A stretch of DNA of 64,000 bases. Source: Streptomyces mexicanus (GTDB lineage Bacteria; Actinomycetota; Actinomycetes; Streptomycetales; Streptomycetaceae). Both the position numbers and the translations under genes were made by a program. The stretch lies in contig NZ_LR732544.1 in NCBI RefSeq assembly GCF_902506575.1, positions 2,466,846 to 2,530,845 of the forward strand. The letters are read 5' to 3'. Positions 33,254-42,577 of the stretch are shown piece by piece. A model generated the notes under the pieces. The model had not been told where the DNA came from, ran no database searches, and saw only the letters and a program-made list of their open reading frames with translations. How positions within the stretch are numbered: position 1 is the first letter of the stretch; each line of letters starts with the position of its first letter.

Positions 33254-35859
33254 CTCACAGGTCCGATGACACGGCTGCTGGTCAGGTAGTCGTTCTGGTC
33301 ACCGGCGTGGTTGACTCCGTCGACTGGATCTACGACCACTGGTATCTGCTCGCGCTGGTCATCGCCGTGTGCTGGGGCGTGGGCGAGTGGGTGGTGCGCC
33401 GACTCGCGGCGAAGGCTTCGGCCGAGCGGATGGCCCTTGAGTTGGTCTCCACCCGGCACTTCGATCCGAGTTTGGAGGAGATCTTCCGGCGCGGTGTCCA
33501 GCTGGCCCGCGCGTCTACGGCCATGCCGTGGTGGGCTCCCCGCCGGACGAAGGCGGTGCAGATCCGGCTGCGCGCGGACGGCAGTGCGCCCCTGCGCTAC
33601 CGGATCGAGGGCCCGGCGGGCGGTGAGCGGTTGCTGGCGATCACGCCGTTCGGACCGGACGTGACCGTCCAGCGGGCGGGCCCGATCGTCGACAAGCCGC
33701 GAGCGCACACGGTGCGGGCCGAGTTCATCCTGCGGGGCAAGCTCATCTCTCCGCTGCGCGAGGTGCCGCTCACCCCCGATCCGCTGCAGCCGCTCGTCGA
33801 TGCCGTGTCCGACTTGCGTGCCGAGCTCGGCGACCTCGCCGAGATCCGGCTCGACATCCAGCGGGCCCCTAAGTGGGCGCTCCGCGCGCGCCGCCTGCAG
33901 CTGATGGGTGCCGCGCGCCGGTCGGAGCGCCGGGAGGCCCAGCGGGCCGCGCGCTGGCTGCGGCAGGACGCCTCCGGTATCGAGGACTCGCTTGGCTGGC
34001 AGCTGCAGCAGATGCTCACGGACAAGCCTGCATCCGGTGCCGGGCGGCGGCTGGTGATGCCGCCGGTGCCGCGGCGGGTGGAGCCGGCCGAGGCGCTGGG
34101 CAAACTCGCCGAGGACGACCACCTGGTGCGCGTGCAGCTGCTGGTGATGTGCGCCTCGGACACCGAGGGCCGCGCCCAGGCTCGGCTCGCCCAGGTGCAG
34201 GCCGCTCTGGACGTGTTCGGTGGCCGATCGAGGTGGGCGATGCGGGGCTGGCGGCTGGGGCCGTGGCGGATCGGCGCCGACCACTGGCCCACCCGGAAAG
34301 GCTTCGAGCGGCGCTGGGAGCTGGGACACTGCCAGCCGCCCCGAGCGAACTGGGTCAGGCTGGAGGAGCTGACGGGTCTGCTCAAACCCCCGACCGTGCA
34401 TTGCCGTCTGCCGGTGCTCGCCGGTGATCTGCCGACCTTCACCTTCGGCGATCCGCATCTGCTGCTGCAGGGCATCTACCGGGGCCCGGACGGCCGCGAG
34501 CGGCTGGTCGCCACCTACGCCGAGGAGACTCTGTTCGAGGTAGGGGTCGGTAAGGCCGGCGGCGGCAAGACAGAACGAGCCTTGGCCCAGGCGATCGGCT
34601 GGGCCCACGCTGGTGGTGGGCTGGTCTTCGTCGACCCGCACCGCGACTCGTGGCCGCGTGCCCTGCCGTTCCTGGCCCACGATCACCTGATGCAAAGGGT
34701 CGCGCTGGTCGACCTCAACGGGCTGGGTGCCCATCCGCGGGTGAGTTCGTGGAATCCGCTCGGCATGCATCACGGGCAGGTGGCGCACGAGGTTGTCGAG
34801 GCGATCGCCGATGCCTACGCCTCCGCCCTGGCGTGGGACGATGCGACCGCTCCGCGCGCGCTGACCATTCTCACCGCCGCGCTCACCGTGCTGGTCGCCA
34901 TCAACGAGGCGGCCTGCCAGGCCGGACAGCCCGAGGACCAGGCCACGATTTTCCACGTGCGGGCTTTGCTAACCGACCCCGGTTTTCGCAAGGCAGCGCT
35001 CGCCGCGGTGGCGGACCGGCTGGATGAGGAGACCCGCGCGTGGTGGCAGTCGGTGTTTCCGACTCTTCCGCCCGACGCGTTCGCTGTCGTCCTCAACCCG
35101 ATCGCCCGCCTGGCCGCCAACCCGGTCACCCGTGCCTTCCTCGGCCAGCCGGCCGGCGCCTACAACATCCGCGCGGCGATGGACTCCCGGATGATCGTGT
35201 GGGTGTGCCCGGGGGGCAACGGACCCACCGACCGCCTACTGACCGCGCTGCTCGCCCGGGACCTGCTGCGGGCCGCCCGTTCCCGGCGCGACACCCCGGA
35301 AGAGGAGCGGGTGCCGTTCCGCCCGTACTTCGACGAGCTGATCACCCTGACCGGTGCGGCCCCGGAGACGATCGCCGCGATGTTCGAGGACCTGCGCAAG
35401 TACAAGTGCCACGTCCACGGAATGACGCAGTTGCTGTCCCGCCTGCCCACGCCGGTACGTCTGTCCCTGGTGCAGAACGCGTCCACGCTGGCCACCACAG
35501 CAGGATCGAAGTCCGCTATCGCACCCATCACCGCCGAATGGGGCGATGACCCCGGCCCCGACCGGGTCGCCACCATGGAGCGCTTCGAGCACTACGTCTC
35601 CATGAACGTCCACGGCCGCCGCGTCGGACCCGTCCGGCTGCGCGGGCCCCATCTCGACGACGTCTTCGCCGCCCAGGCCCGTCCCCAGCAGGCCGGTGCG
35701 CTGGAGCGGGCCGCCCAGGCCAACGCCCAGGCGCTCCCGCTGGGGGCGCTCACCGACCGCGCCGCCAAGCAGCTCGGCCGGGTCGCCGCCTTCCTCGCCG
35801 CGCACGCCCCTGCTGGCGCCACCGCTGTCCGCCTGTCCAAGGAGAACGAATGGAAGTAG
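33229..35859 (+). CDS. VirD4/TraC-like type IV secretion ATPase (coupling-type)
   Basis: An 876-residue protein. A short N-terminal membrane helix (WYLLALVIAVCWGVGEWVV) is followed by a large soluble region. Walker A GVGKAGGGKTERAL is at about residue 440 and a Walker B-like segment RPYFDELITL at about 700, followed by TQLLSRLPTP. This resembles the TraD/VirD4/TcpA class that couples DNA or protein substrate to the channel. The GTG at 33229 has AAGGGAG upstream. It is the second ATPase of the locus after VirB4, and the replication-relaxation gene overlaps its end by 10 nt. Confidence 0.8.
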   Translation: MDSAAPYLTHRSDDTAAGQVVVLVTGVVDSVDWIYDHWYLLALVIAVCWGVGEWVVRRLAAKASAERMALELVSTRHFDPSLEEIFRRGVQLARASTAMPWWAPRRTKAVQIRLRADGSAPLRYRIEGPAGGERLLAITPFGPDVTVQRAGPIVDKPRAHTVRAEFILRGKLISPLREVPLTPDPLQPLVDAVSDLRAELGDLAEIRLDIQRAPKWALRARRLQLMGAARRSERREAQRAARWLRQDASGIEDSLGWQLQQMLTDKPASGAGRRLVMPPVPRRVEPAEALGKLAEDDHLVRVQLLVMCASDTEGRAQARLAQVQAALDVFGGRSRWAMRGWRLGPWRIGADHWPTRKGFERRWELGHCQPPRANWVRLEELTGLLKPPTVHCRLPVLAGDLPTFTFGDPHLLLQGIYRGPDGRERLVATYAEETLFEVGVGKAGGGKTERALAQAIGWAHAGGGLVFVDPHRDSWPRALPFLAHDHLMQRVALVDLNGLGAHPRVSSWNPLGMHHGQVAHEVVEAIADAYASALAWDDATAPRALTILTAALTVLVAINEAACQAGQPEDQATIFHVRALLTDPGFRKAALAAVADRLDEETRAWWQSVFPTLPPDAFAVVLNPIARLAANPVTRAFLGQPAGAYNIRAAMDSRMIVWVCPGGNGPTDRLLTALLARDLLRAARSRRDTPEEERVPFRPYFDELITLTGAAPETIAAMFEDLRKYKCHVHGMTQLLSRLPTPVRLSLVQNASTLATTAGSKSAIAPITAEWGDDPGPDRVATMERFEHYVSMNVHGRRVGPVRLRGPHLDDVFAAQARPQQAGALERAAQANAQALPLGALTDRAAKQLGRVAAFLAAHAPAGATAVRLSKENEWK

Positions 35860-36764
35860 CCACCGCCCCTACCGCCGAGCGGGCCGCGGCGCGCTTCACG
35901 CCGAGCCCCGTCGAGCCCCTCAAGCATCAACTCCTGGCCACGCTCGCCCAGCACCGCATGGCCTCCACCAACCAGCTCCATGTGTTGCTACGGCCCGACC
36001 GCTCCCGGCAGTCGGTCTCTGAACGGCTGAACGAGCTGCTCGGCGAGCGCCTGGTCGACTTCGTCGTACTGCCTCAGTCCAATCGCAGCCGCGTCTGGTA
36101 TCTCACCCCGAAGGGCGCCCGCCTCACACGGGACTGGCCCGCACTGAGGGGCCGGCCGCCGTATCCGATCACCTCCGCGACGGCCGCCTCCCTCAAAACC
36201 CCGCACACCCTCACGGTCCTGCGTACCCACCTGGCCTTCGTCGCCGACGCCCGCCGGCGCGGTGACGAGCATGGCCACCTGGACTGGACTCCCGAGGTGT
36301 TCCACGCGATCGGCGACGGAGAGCGGGTCGTCGCCGACGCGGTCATGCACTACACGCTCATCGACGGCCAACAGCGGCGCAAGCTACGGGCGTTTGTTGA
36401 GGTTGACCGCGCCACCATGAGCAGCGAGCGCCTGGCCGCGAAGCTCATCGAGTACGCGAGGCTGTGGACGTACGAGCCGCAGGCCGTCGGCCGGCGGCGG
36501 CAGGCGGCCGGGCCCGGCTGGCTGCGCTGGTACCCGGTGTTTCCCAGGGTGTTGTTCGTGCTGACCGGCACAGGGCGTGAGGCGATGGACAACCGGATCA
36601 GCGACCTCAAGGCGATGGTCGCCCACCACCCGCTCGTGGCCGATATGGCCCGCGAGGTGCCGCTGGGGGCGGCCGTCCTGGAGGACTTGGACGAGTACAG
36701 CCCCACCTCTGACGTGTGGGTACCGCTGGCCGGCGACAAGCCTCGTCCGTGGACTGAACTATGA
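35850..36764 (+). CDS. replication-relaxation family protein
   Basis: A 304-residue soluble protein. An N-terminal winged-helix (QHRMASTNQLHVLLRPDRS, then VSERLNELLGERLVDF) is followed by the Replic_Relax core: HTLTVLRTHLAFVADARRRG, AFVEVDRATMSSERLAAKLI and YPVFPRVLFVLTGTG. The family is linked to plasmid replication and transfer. The exact activity is not established, and it is not a classical HUH relaxase. The overlap with the VirD4-like gene ties it to the transfer operon. It is the last gene of the T4SS group before a 391-nt gap. Confidence 0.8.
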   Translation: MEVATAPTAERAAARFTPSPVEPLKHQLLATLAQHRMASTNQLHVLLRPDRSRQSVSERLNELLGERLVDFVVLPQSNRSRVWYLTPKGARLTRDWPALRGRPPYPITSATAASLKTPHTLTVLRTHLAFVADARRRGDEHGHLDWTPEVFHAIGDGERVVADAVMHYTLIDGQQRRKLRAFVEVDRATMSSERLAAKLIEYARLWTYEPQAVGRRRQAAGPGWLRWYPVFPRVLFVLTGTGREAMDNRISDLKAMVAHHPLVADMAREVPLGAAVLEDLDEYSPTSDVWVPLAGDKPRPWTEL

Positions 36765-37155
36765 CCCCCCGTCTCACCGCGCCCAGCGAGAGGCCTCCAG
36801 CGGCCTGCAACGCCACTGGGACCGGGTGCGGGAATAACCGGCGCGTGGAGATCTCGTTCACACCCAGGGCAATGCCAGAGGTCCGGATCGGTCCGACGAT
36901 CACGTCCTGAGATGTGCTGGCGCGACGAGCGAAGACACAGAACTACAAATCGACCTCCAGTTCCGAAAGTGACCGGATGCATCCCGAGTTGTACGAGTGG
37001 ACTCACATATCAAGCTGGGAAGTTGGCTGGCATATGCGTAATCTTGCGGTCACGCAAGCGCATCACCGCAGTTGGACCAGGCCGCGGTTCTGGGCCACCG
37101 CACGTCGGGGGCCAGAAGTTGCGGTCGATCGCACCGCGTCGCACGGGGAGGCAAC
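36765..37155. other. intergenic region with an inverted repeat
   Basis: No coding signature. It separates the T4SS genes from the secreted proteins and Tad genes and should hold a promoter. CTTGCG (37043-37048) and CGCAAG (37053-37058) form an inverted repeat around GTCA, with further partial dyad symmetry (TGCG about 37036 against CGCA about 37059). It is a candidate operator or small hairpin. Confidence 0.4.
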
Positions 37156-37755
37156 GTGAAAGCTACGAAACAGCGCTCAACGGGGCGCGAGCACGTCGTT
37201 GTTCGCACCCGGAAGCACGCAACCGCGCTGCTCCTCGCCGGAAGTCTGCTGGTGCTGGCTGGGTGTAGCGGGCACGATTCGGGCACGTCGTCCAAGCCCA
37301 GCTCTACCCCTACGGCCGTCTCACCGGCGCCTAGTTCCACCGTCGACGCCGTCTACGCCGCTGTTCTCGCGGCGTACACCAGCTCCTGGGATGCACAGAC
37401 CGAGGCCTACAGCAAGGCTTCCTCGGCGGGCACCGAACTGAAGAAGAACACCACCTTGAGGGCCCTGTTCGATATCGAACACGACCTCGAGGTCATGCGG
37501 AAAGCCGGGCAGGTGACCATCGGCAAGCCGGTGATCCATCCGAAGGTCGTCAAGGTGACCAACACCAAGATCCCCGCGGCCACGGTGACGGACTGCATCG
37601 ACACGACGAACTGGACGCTGATCGACAAGGCCTCGAAGAAGAAGGTCCCGCTGCCCACGACACGGCTCATCAAATACGTCAGCACCGCAACGCTTGAAAA
37701 GTGGGGGACGAAGTGGATGGTCACGAAGTTGACCGCTCAAGAGCAGCCCTGCTAG
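37156..37755 (+). CDS. putative lipoprotein, function unknown
   Basis: A 199-residue protein with a signal peptide (LLLAGSLLVLAGCSG) ending in a lipobox LAGC at about residue 35-38, a Ser/Thr-rich linker, and a helical domain of about 130 residues (AVYAAVLAAYTSSWDAQTE, then VTDCIDTTNW). The pattern is seen in streptomycete surface lipoproteins next to transfer genes. The GTG at 37156 has GGGGAGG 5 nt upstream. Its end overlaps the next gene by more than 40 nt in another frame. Confidence 0.75.
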   Translation: MKATKQRSTGREHVVVRTRKHATALLLAGSLLVLAGCSGHDSGTSSKPSSTPTAVSPAPSSTVDAVYAAVLAAYTSSWDAQTEAYSKASSAGTELKKNTTLRALFDIEHDLEVMRKAGQVTIGKPVIHPKVVKVTNTKIPAATVTDCIDTTNWTLIDKASKKKVPLPTTRLIKYVSTATLEKWGTKWMVTKLTAQEQPC

Positions 37756-38600
37756 CTCGCCGCCTCGCCGCACTCACCGGTGCCCTCACCCTGGCCTCGG
37801 CGGGTGTCGCCCACGCCGGCGATGATCCCGACGTTGGTGCCGGTAAGTGCCAGGTCATCAAGTTCTGCGTCAACGTCGGTGTGGGTGACGAAACCGGCGG
37901 CAGTGGCGGGCAGGCCGGCGGCTCGCAAGGCGGCAGCGACAACGGCGGCAGCAAGATGGACTGCAAGTACACCAAGGTGGACCCGAAGCCGCCCGCCGAA
38001 TGGCCGGGCTGGAAGGGAGCTGACCCGAAGAAGAACGACCTGTACTTCTACGGGTGCACGGACGGCGGTCAGAACACCCCGGACGGCTTCGTCGTCGTGC
38101 CGGCCGGTCAGCCTCCTGTGCCGCAGGTCGATCCTCGGGAGCTGGCTCAGCGTGCAGTCGACTCCATGACGCTGCTGGGGCCGGACATCGCCAGCCCGCG
38201 CGCGGCCGGGAAGTACACCGTGGGCGTCCCGATGTGGATGTGGGTCAACCAGAGCCCCACGACGTACGGGCCGAACACCGCATCGGCCACAGCAGGCGGC
38301 ATCACCGTCACGGCGACCGCGAAAGTGACGAAGATCGTGTGGACGATGGGCGACGGTGCTTCCGTGACGTGCAATGGGCCGGGAACGCCTTACACGTCGT
38401 CCGACGGCATGGCCCAGTCACCGACCTGCGGACACGTGTACTCCAAGTCCTCGGCCGGCGCCCAGAACGGCAAGTTCCCTGTGACCGCGACCTCGACGTG
38501 GACGATCAACTGGCAGGGCGGCGGACAGGCCGGCCAGCTCACCGAGGTCCGGCAGACCAACGTGCAGGTGGCGGTCGGCGAAGTCCAGGTCGTCAGGTAA
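37713..38600 (+). CDS. secreted protein, function unknown
   Basis: A 295-residue protein with a signal-like helix (ARRLAALTGALTLASAGVAHAG), a Gly/Ser/Gln-rich low-complexity stretch, then a domain with MDCKYTKVDPKPPAEWPG and WVNQSPTTYGPNTASATAG that may be an Ig-like or PKD-like fold. It has no recognised catalytic motif. GTG 37713 has GGGGG 5 nt upstream; GTG 37701 is an alternative. It overlaps the lipoprotein gene, and the SAF gene follows after 21 nt. Confidence 0.65.
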   Translation: MDGHEVDRSRAALLARRLAALTGALTLASAGVAHAGDDPDVGAGKCQVIKFCVNVGVGDETGGSGGQAGGSQGGSDNGGSKMDCKYTKVDPKPPAEWPGWKGADPKKNDLYFYGCTDGGQNTPDGFVVVPAGQPPVPQVDPRELAQRAVDSMTLLGPDIASPRAAGKYTVGVPMWMWVNQSPTTYGPNTASATAGGITVTATAKVTKIVWTMGDGASVTCNGPGTPYTSSDGMAQSPTCGHVYSKSSAGAQNGKFPVTATSTWTINWQGGGQAGQLTEVRQTNVQVAVGEVQVVR

Positions 38601-38621
38601 CGCCGCCGGAAGGACAGAAAG

Positions 38622-39326
38622 TTGAGCAAGACCGAAGAACGAGTAAGCGCAGCGCCGAACGGCGTCCCCCAGCAGGGACACGTTGCCACTCCGGTGGCGC
38701 CGCCCCGAGTGTCAGCCCGCAGGCGACGCCCAGGCGTCATCGCCCTGTCGTTGGCGCTGATCGCCGCCGGTGGCGCCGGTGTTGCCGTCCTGCTGCTGCA
38801 GGTCGGCAACCGCACGGATGTGGTGACCGTGGTCCGGGACGTCCAGGTCGGCCAGGTCCTCACCGAGGACGACCTCGGCAAGGCGTCCATCGCCCTGGAC
38901 CCGGCCGTCAAGGCGGTGCGCGCTGACGACCTGAAGTCGGTGGTGGGCAAGCGGGCCGCCGTGGAACTCAAGCCCGGCTCCCTCCTCGCCCCCTCGCAGG
39001 TGACGAAAGACAACCTCGTGAAGGCGGGCGAACAACTGGTGCCGATCGGTCTCGAGCCCAAGCAGATCCCCGCCACCGCGCTGGTCCCGGGCCAGAAGGT
39101 GCAGCTGGTGCACGTCCCGGCTCAGGGCACCACGGATACCGGCAAGACGTCCGACGCTGCTCCGCAGACCATCGACGGCCGGGTGGTGAAGGCGTCCGGC
39201 GCCGCCCCCGGTACGGGCATCGTGGTCGTCGACGTGGCCACCTCTGCTACCGACGGCCCCACAGCCGCCGCGTGGGAAGCGGCCGGCACGCTGCGCCTGG
39301 TCCTCGCTGCCCCGGACGGTAACTGA
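38622..39326 (+). CDS. SAF-domain (CpaB/RcpC-like) pilus assembly protein
   Basis: A 234-residue protein with one membrane helix (VIALSLALIAAGGAGVAVLLL near residue 40) followed by a SAF domain (VVRDVQVGQVLTEDDL, then LKPGSLLAPSQVT). This is the layout of CpaB/RcpC proteins that help build Tad pili across the envelope. The start is TTG at 38622 with GGAAGGA upstream. The stop touches the next start (ATGA at 39326), and a TadZ-like gene follows. Confidence 0.75.
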   Translation: MSKTEERVSAAPNGVPQQGHVATPVAPPRVSARRRRPGVIALSLALIAAGGAGVAVLLLQVGNRTDVVTVVRDVQVGQVLTEDDLGKASIALDPAVKAVRADDLKSVVGKRAAVELKPGSLLAPSQVTKDNLVKAGEQLVPIGLEPKQIPATALVPGQKVQLVHVPAQGTTDTGKTSDAAPQTIDGRVVKASGAAPGTGIVVVDVATSATDGPTAAAWEAAGTLRLVLAAPDGN

Positions 39327-40150
39327 TGGCTGTGATCGCGCTCGCAGGCTGCAGCGGCGCGCCCGGCGTGACGACGAGCGCGCTGGCCCTACTGCTGTCG
39401 TGGCCGCTGGAGGCGAGTCGGCGGATGATCCTGGCCGAGTGCGACCCTGACGGCGGAGCCGTGCTGCACGGCCTGCTGCAGGGCACGCTCGGCGACCGGT
39501 ACGGGCTGCGCAACCTCTCGGTCGCCGCCCGCAAGGGCGAGTTCAGCGACGCATTCTGGCGGCAGCTGATCGACCTCAGCAGCGACGACGGCAAGACCGA
39601 ATCCCCGCGCAACCGGCTGCTGCTGCCCGGGCTCACCGACCCAGCGCAGGCAGCGAGCCTCGGCCAGGTCTGGAAGATCCTCGCGCAGATGTTCCGTGGC
39701 ATCGAGGCCGAGAGCGGCCACGACGTCCTCATCGACCTCGGCCGCCGCGGCGCCTACGGGCCCTCGGGGGTCCTGGCTGAGCAGGCCGACGCCGTGTTCG
39801 TGGTGGTCCGCAACACCCTGCGCTGCCTTCAGGCGGCGGAGGGCCGGGTACGCGCCCTTCAAGAGCGGGTCGGCGACGTGAGCGTGCTGATGGTCAACGA
39901 GGGCCCGTATCCCGCTGGTGAAGTGCAGCGCGTGCTGCAGGTGCCGGTGATCGCCACCCTGCCGTACGCGCCGAAGGATGCTCGAGTGCTGTCCGACGGC
40001 GCCGAGCAGCCCCGCCACTTCACCAGGTCGCCGCTGATGAAGGCCGCCCGCACGGGCAGCACGCTGCTTGCGCAGCGGGCCGCCATGCGCCGGGCACGCC
40101 TCGACCCACGCCTGCGCACAGCAGGCGGGGAGGTGACCCATGCACGCTAG
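39326..40150 (+). CDS. TadZ/CpaE-like ParA-family protein
   Basis: A 274-residue MinD/ParA-fold protein. The Walker A region reads GCSGAPGVTTSAL, a deviant form in which the usual GK(T/S) lysine is absent. DVLIDLGRRGA is the Walker B position. Atypical P-loops of this sort are typical of TadZ, which localises the Tad pilus machine. It overlaps the downstream tadA by 11 nt. Catalytic ATPase activity is doubtful given the missing lysine. Confidence 0.75.
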   Translation: MAVIALAGCSGAPGVTTSALALLLSWPLEASRRMILAECDPDGGAVLHGLLQGTLGDRYGLRNLSVAARKGEFSDAFWRQLIDLSSDDGKTESPRNRLLLPGLTDPAQAASLGQVWKILAQMFRGIEAESGHDVLIDLGRRGAYGPSGVLAEQADAVFVVVRNTLRCLQAAEGRVRALQERVGDVSVLMVNEGPYPAGEVQRVLQVPVIATLPYAPKDARVLSDGAEQPRHFTRSPLMKAARTGSTLLAQRAAMRRARLDPRLRTAGGEVTHAR

Positions 40151-41627
40151 GCCCCTGCATCCCGACCCCACAGTGGCTCCGCCGCCCCAGGAGTGGGCGC
40201 AGCAGACCAACGGCGCACCGCGGCCTGCCGGTGCCGCCTCGAGCCCGCGCGTGCTCGGCACGGCGGCTCCGCAGATCACCGTCGACTACAGGGTGGCCAG
40301 GGAGATCGCGTCCCAGGTCGCCAAGCAGCGCGAAGAACTGCTCAAGACCAAGCCCGACATGGACCGGGCCAGCGAAGAGCAGCGCTGCCTGAACTGGATC
40401 GCCGAGGCGGTCGCGCTGTGGTCGGATGCCCAGGCGATGACGCCGCAGGAGGACGAGGCGCTGCGGCGCGCCGTGTACGACCTTCTGTTCCGGGCCGGCC
40501 GGCTCCAGCCGTACCTGGACGACGAACGGGTCGAGGACATCATCATCCAAGGCCCGGGCGAGGTGTGGCTCGACTACGGCGACGGCGAACGCCGCCGAGT
40601 CGGCCCGATCGCGGACTCCGAGGAGGAACTGCTCGAATTGCTGCGCGAGCTGGCCCGAGGATCCGGGCACAGCGAGCGCACCATCTCCACGGCGAACCCC
40701 ACCCTCGCCCTGTCCCTGCAGGACGGCTCCCGCCTGCAGGCCATCACCGGGCTCGGGCCGATGACGTATGCGGTCATCCGCCGCCACCGCGTCTCCCACG
40801 CCGACCTCGACGACCTCGTGCGGCTGGGCACCATCGACCCGATCCTGCGCGAATTCCTCGGGGCGTGCGTGCGCGCCGAGAAGAACATCATGATCGCGGG
40901 CAAGCAGAAGGCTGGGAAGACCACGCTGCTGCGGGCCATGCTCAAGGAGTTCGACCCGGAGTGCCGGTTTGCGACCATCCAGACCGAGGACGAGCTGTTC
41001 TGCCACGCCAACGGCTACCACAAGCAGGTTGTCTCCCTTGTCGGGCGTGAGTCCAACGGGGAGAAGGACGTCACCGGGCGCAGCGCCGGCGAGGTCACAC
41101 TCTTGGATCTGATGCATCCGGCGCTGCGGATGTCACTGGAGCGGATTGTGGTCGGTGAGGTCCGCGGCCCCGAGGTCGTCGCCATGATGCAGGCGCTGAC
41201 CAACGGCTCCGGCGGCAACCTGTGCACCATCCATGCGCGGCGTCCGGACATCATCTTCGACCGGATCGCCGAGCTGTACGCGCTGGCCCAGGAGAACCTG
41301 TCCGAGCAGCTCGCCTACCGGCAGACCGCGAACGGCCTGGACTTCATCGTGTACGTCGACATGACGGACGAGACGCAGATCGGCGGCCGCCGTCACCGGT
41401 ACGTCTCCCACGTCCTGGAACTGACCGGGATCGGCGAGAACGGCCGGCCCGCAACCAACGAGATCTTCTCCCCCGGCCGCGAGTTCGGTGAGCTGCGTGC
41501 GGTGCCGCGGATGGAGCCGGGCTGCATCGACGATCTGCGCCGAGTCGGTTTCGACTCGTCGCTGCTGCAGCAGCCGTATGGGGCCTGGCAGGCGCCGCTG
41601 CCGCTGAAGGTGGGGGTGAGCCGATGA
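40140..41627 (+). CDS. tadA: TadA/CpaF secretion ATPase
   Basis: A 495-residue hexameric-type secretion ATPase that drives Tad pilus assembly. Visible in order: N-terminal helical domain with VEDIIIQGPGEVWLDY, IAGKQKAGKTTLLRAML as Walker A at about residue 253, the Asp/Glu box FATIQTEDELF, Walker B RIVVGEVRGPEVVAMM, and the His box CTIHARRPDIIFDRI. Length and motif order match CpaF/TadA. It is overlapped by TadZ at its start and by TadB at its end (GATGA). Confidence 0.92.
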   Translation: MHARPLHPDPTVAPPPQEWAQQTNGAPRPAGAASSPRVLGTAAPQITVDYRVAREIASQVAKQREELLKTKPDMDRASEEQRCLNWIAEAVALWSDAQAMTPQEDEALRRAVYDLLFRAGRLQPYLDDERVEDIIIQGPGEVWLDYGDGERRRVGPIADSEEELLELLRELARGSGHSERTISTANPTLALSLQDGSRLQAITGLGPMTYAVIRRHRVSHADLDDLVRLGTIDPILREFLGACVRAEKNIMIAGKQKAGKTTLLRAMLKEFDPECRFATIQTEDELFCHANGYHKQVVSLVGRESNGEKDVTGRSAGEVTLLDLMHPALRMSLERIVVGEVRGPEVVAMMQALTNGSGGNLCTIHARRPDIIFDRIAELYALAQENLSEQLAYRQTANGLDFIVYVDMTDETQIGGRRHRYVSHVLELTGIGENGRPATNEIFSPGREFGELRAVPRMEPGCIDDLRRVGFDSSLLQQPYGAWQAPLPLKVGVSR

Positions 41628-42577
41628 CGCTGCTGTTCGGGCTGCTGTGTGGGATGGCCGTGGTCGGCGGGTTGATCGGTGTCGTGGTGGGCCTCGTGGG
41701 CACCACGGCGCCGCGCCGGGCCTCCTTGCACGTGCGCTGGAGAGCGGCCATGCGCGGTGGGAAGGACCAGAGTGAGGACGCCCGCTTGCGGCGGCGCACC
41801 CTGCTGGTCGCGGCCGTCGTGGTGTTCGTCGCCGTGTGGCTGGTGTCAGGGAACTTCGTTGGCGGTGCGCTGCTGGGTGCGGCCGTCATCGGTGTGCCCT
41901 GGCTGATCACGCCGGCGCAGATGGCGCAGGAGCGGATCGGGCAGCTGGAGGCGCTGAGTGAGTGGACGCAGCGGCTGGCCGGTCTGCTCAGGTTGGGCAT
42001 GGGGCTTGAGCAGGCGATGATGACCAGCCGTCAGGGCGCACCGGACGAACTGGCGCCGCAGATCGTCAATCTGTCCGACCGGCTGCGCCTGGGGTGGCGG
42101 CCGGAGATGGCGCTGCGCTCGTTCGCCGATGAACTGGACGATGTCACCGCGGACAAGGTGGTCGCGGCGCTCATCCTCTCAGTCAACGACCGCGGGCCTG
42201 GCCTGGCGCAGGCGCTGGAGGACCTGTCGGGCACCGTCCGCGAGGAGGTCGCCAAGAAGCGGGCCATCGAGGCGGACCGGGCCAAGCCCCGCACCACCGT
42301 GCGGTGGATGACCATCATCACCGTGGGCGTGGTAGTGGCCGGGTTCTTCGTGCCGTCGTACACGAAGCCGTACTCCACGCTTCTGGGCCAGCTCGTGCTC
42401 GCGTTCCTGACGGCGGGGTTCGTCGGAGTGCTCGCCTTGATGCGGCAGTTGGGCTCCTTCCGTCGCATTCCCCGTTTCCTGGTCACCGACCCGACCAGCA
42501 CCGTCCGGCTGCCCGTGGCCGCGTCGGAGCCGGAAAAGCCGGCCGCCACCCGTGAGCCGGAAGGGGCCGCGCCGTGA
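41624..42577 (+). CDS. tadB: TadB-like type II secretion F platform protein
   Basis: A 317-residue integral membrane protein with a type II secretion F domain: helices near the N-terminus (LLFGLLCGMAVVGGLIGVVVG, TLLVAAVVVFVAVWLVSG), a central cytoplasmic helical domain (LSEWTQRLAGLLRLGMGLEQAM, LADRL-like), and C-terminal helices (TIITVGVVVAGFFVP, LVLAFLTAGFVGVLALM). This is the inner-membrane platform of Tad pili, pairing with TadC. It overlaps both neighbours by 4 nt. Confidence 0.85.
   Translation: MTLLFGLLCGMAVVGGLIGVVVGLVGTTAPRRASLHVRWRAAMRGGKDQSEDARLRRRTLLVAAVVVFVAVWLVSGNFVGGALLGAAVIGVPWLITPAQMAQERIGQLEALSEWTQRLAGLLRLGMGLEQAMMTSRQGAPDELAPQIVNLSDRLRLGWRPEMALRSFADELDDVTADKVVAALILSVNDRGPGLAQALEDLSGTVREEVAKKRAIEADRAKPRTTVRWMTIITVGVVVAGFFVPSYTKPYSTLLGQLVLAFLTAGFVGVLALMRQLGSFRRIPRFLVTDPTSTVRLPVAASEPEKPAATREPEGAAP

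Noticed and set aside
33079..34956. 625-residue minus-strand frame opposite the VirD4-like gene
   Set aside because: No motifs, shadow composition, and it would span most of a clear ATPase gene on the other strand.
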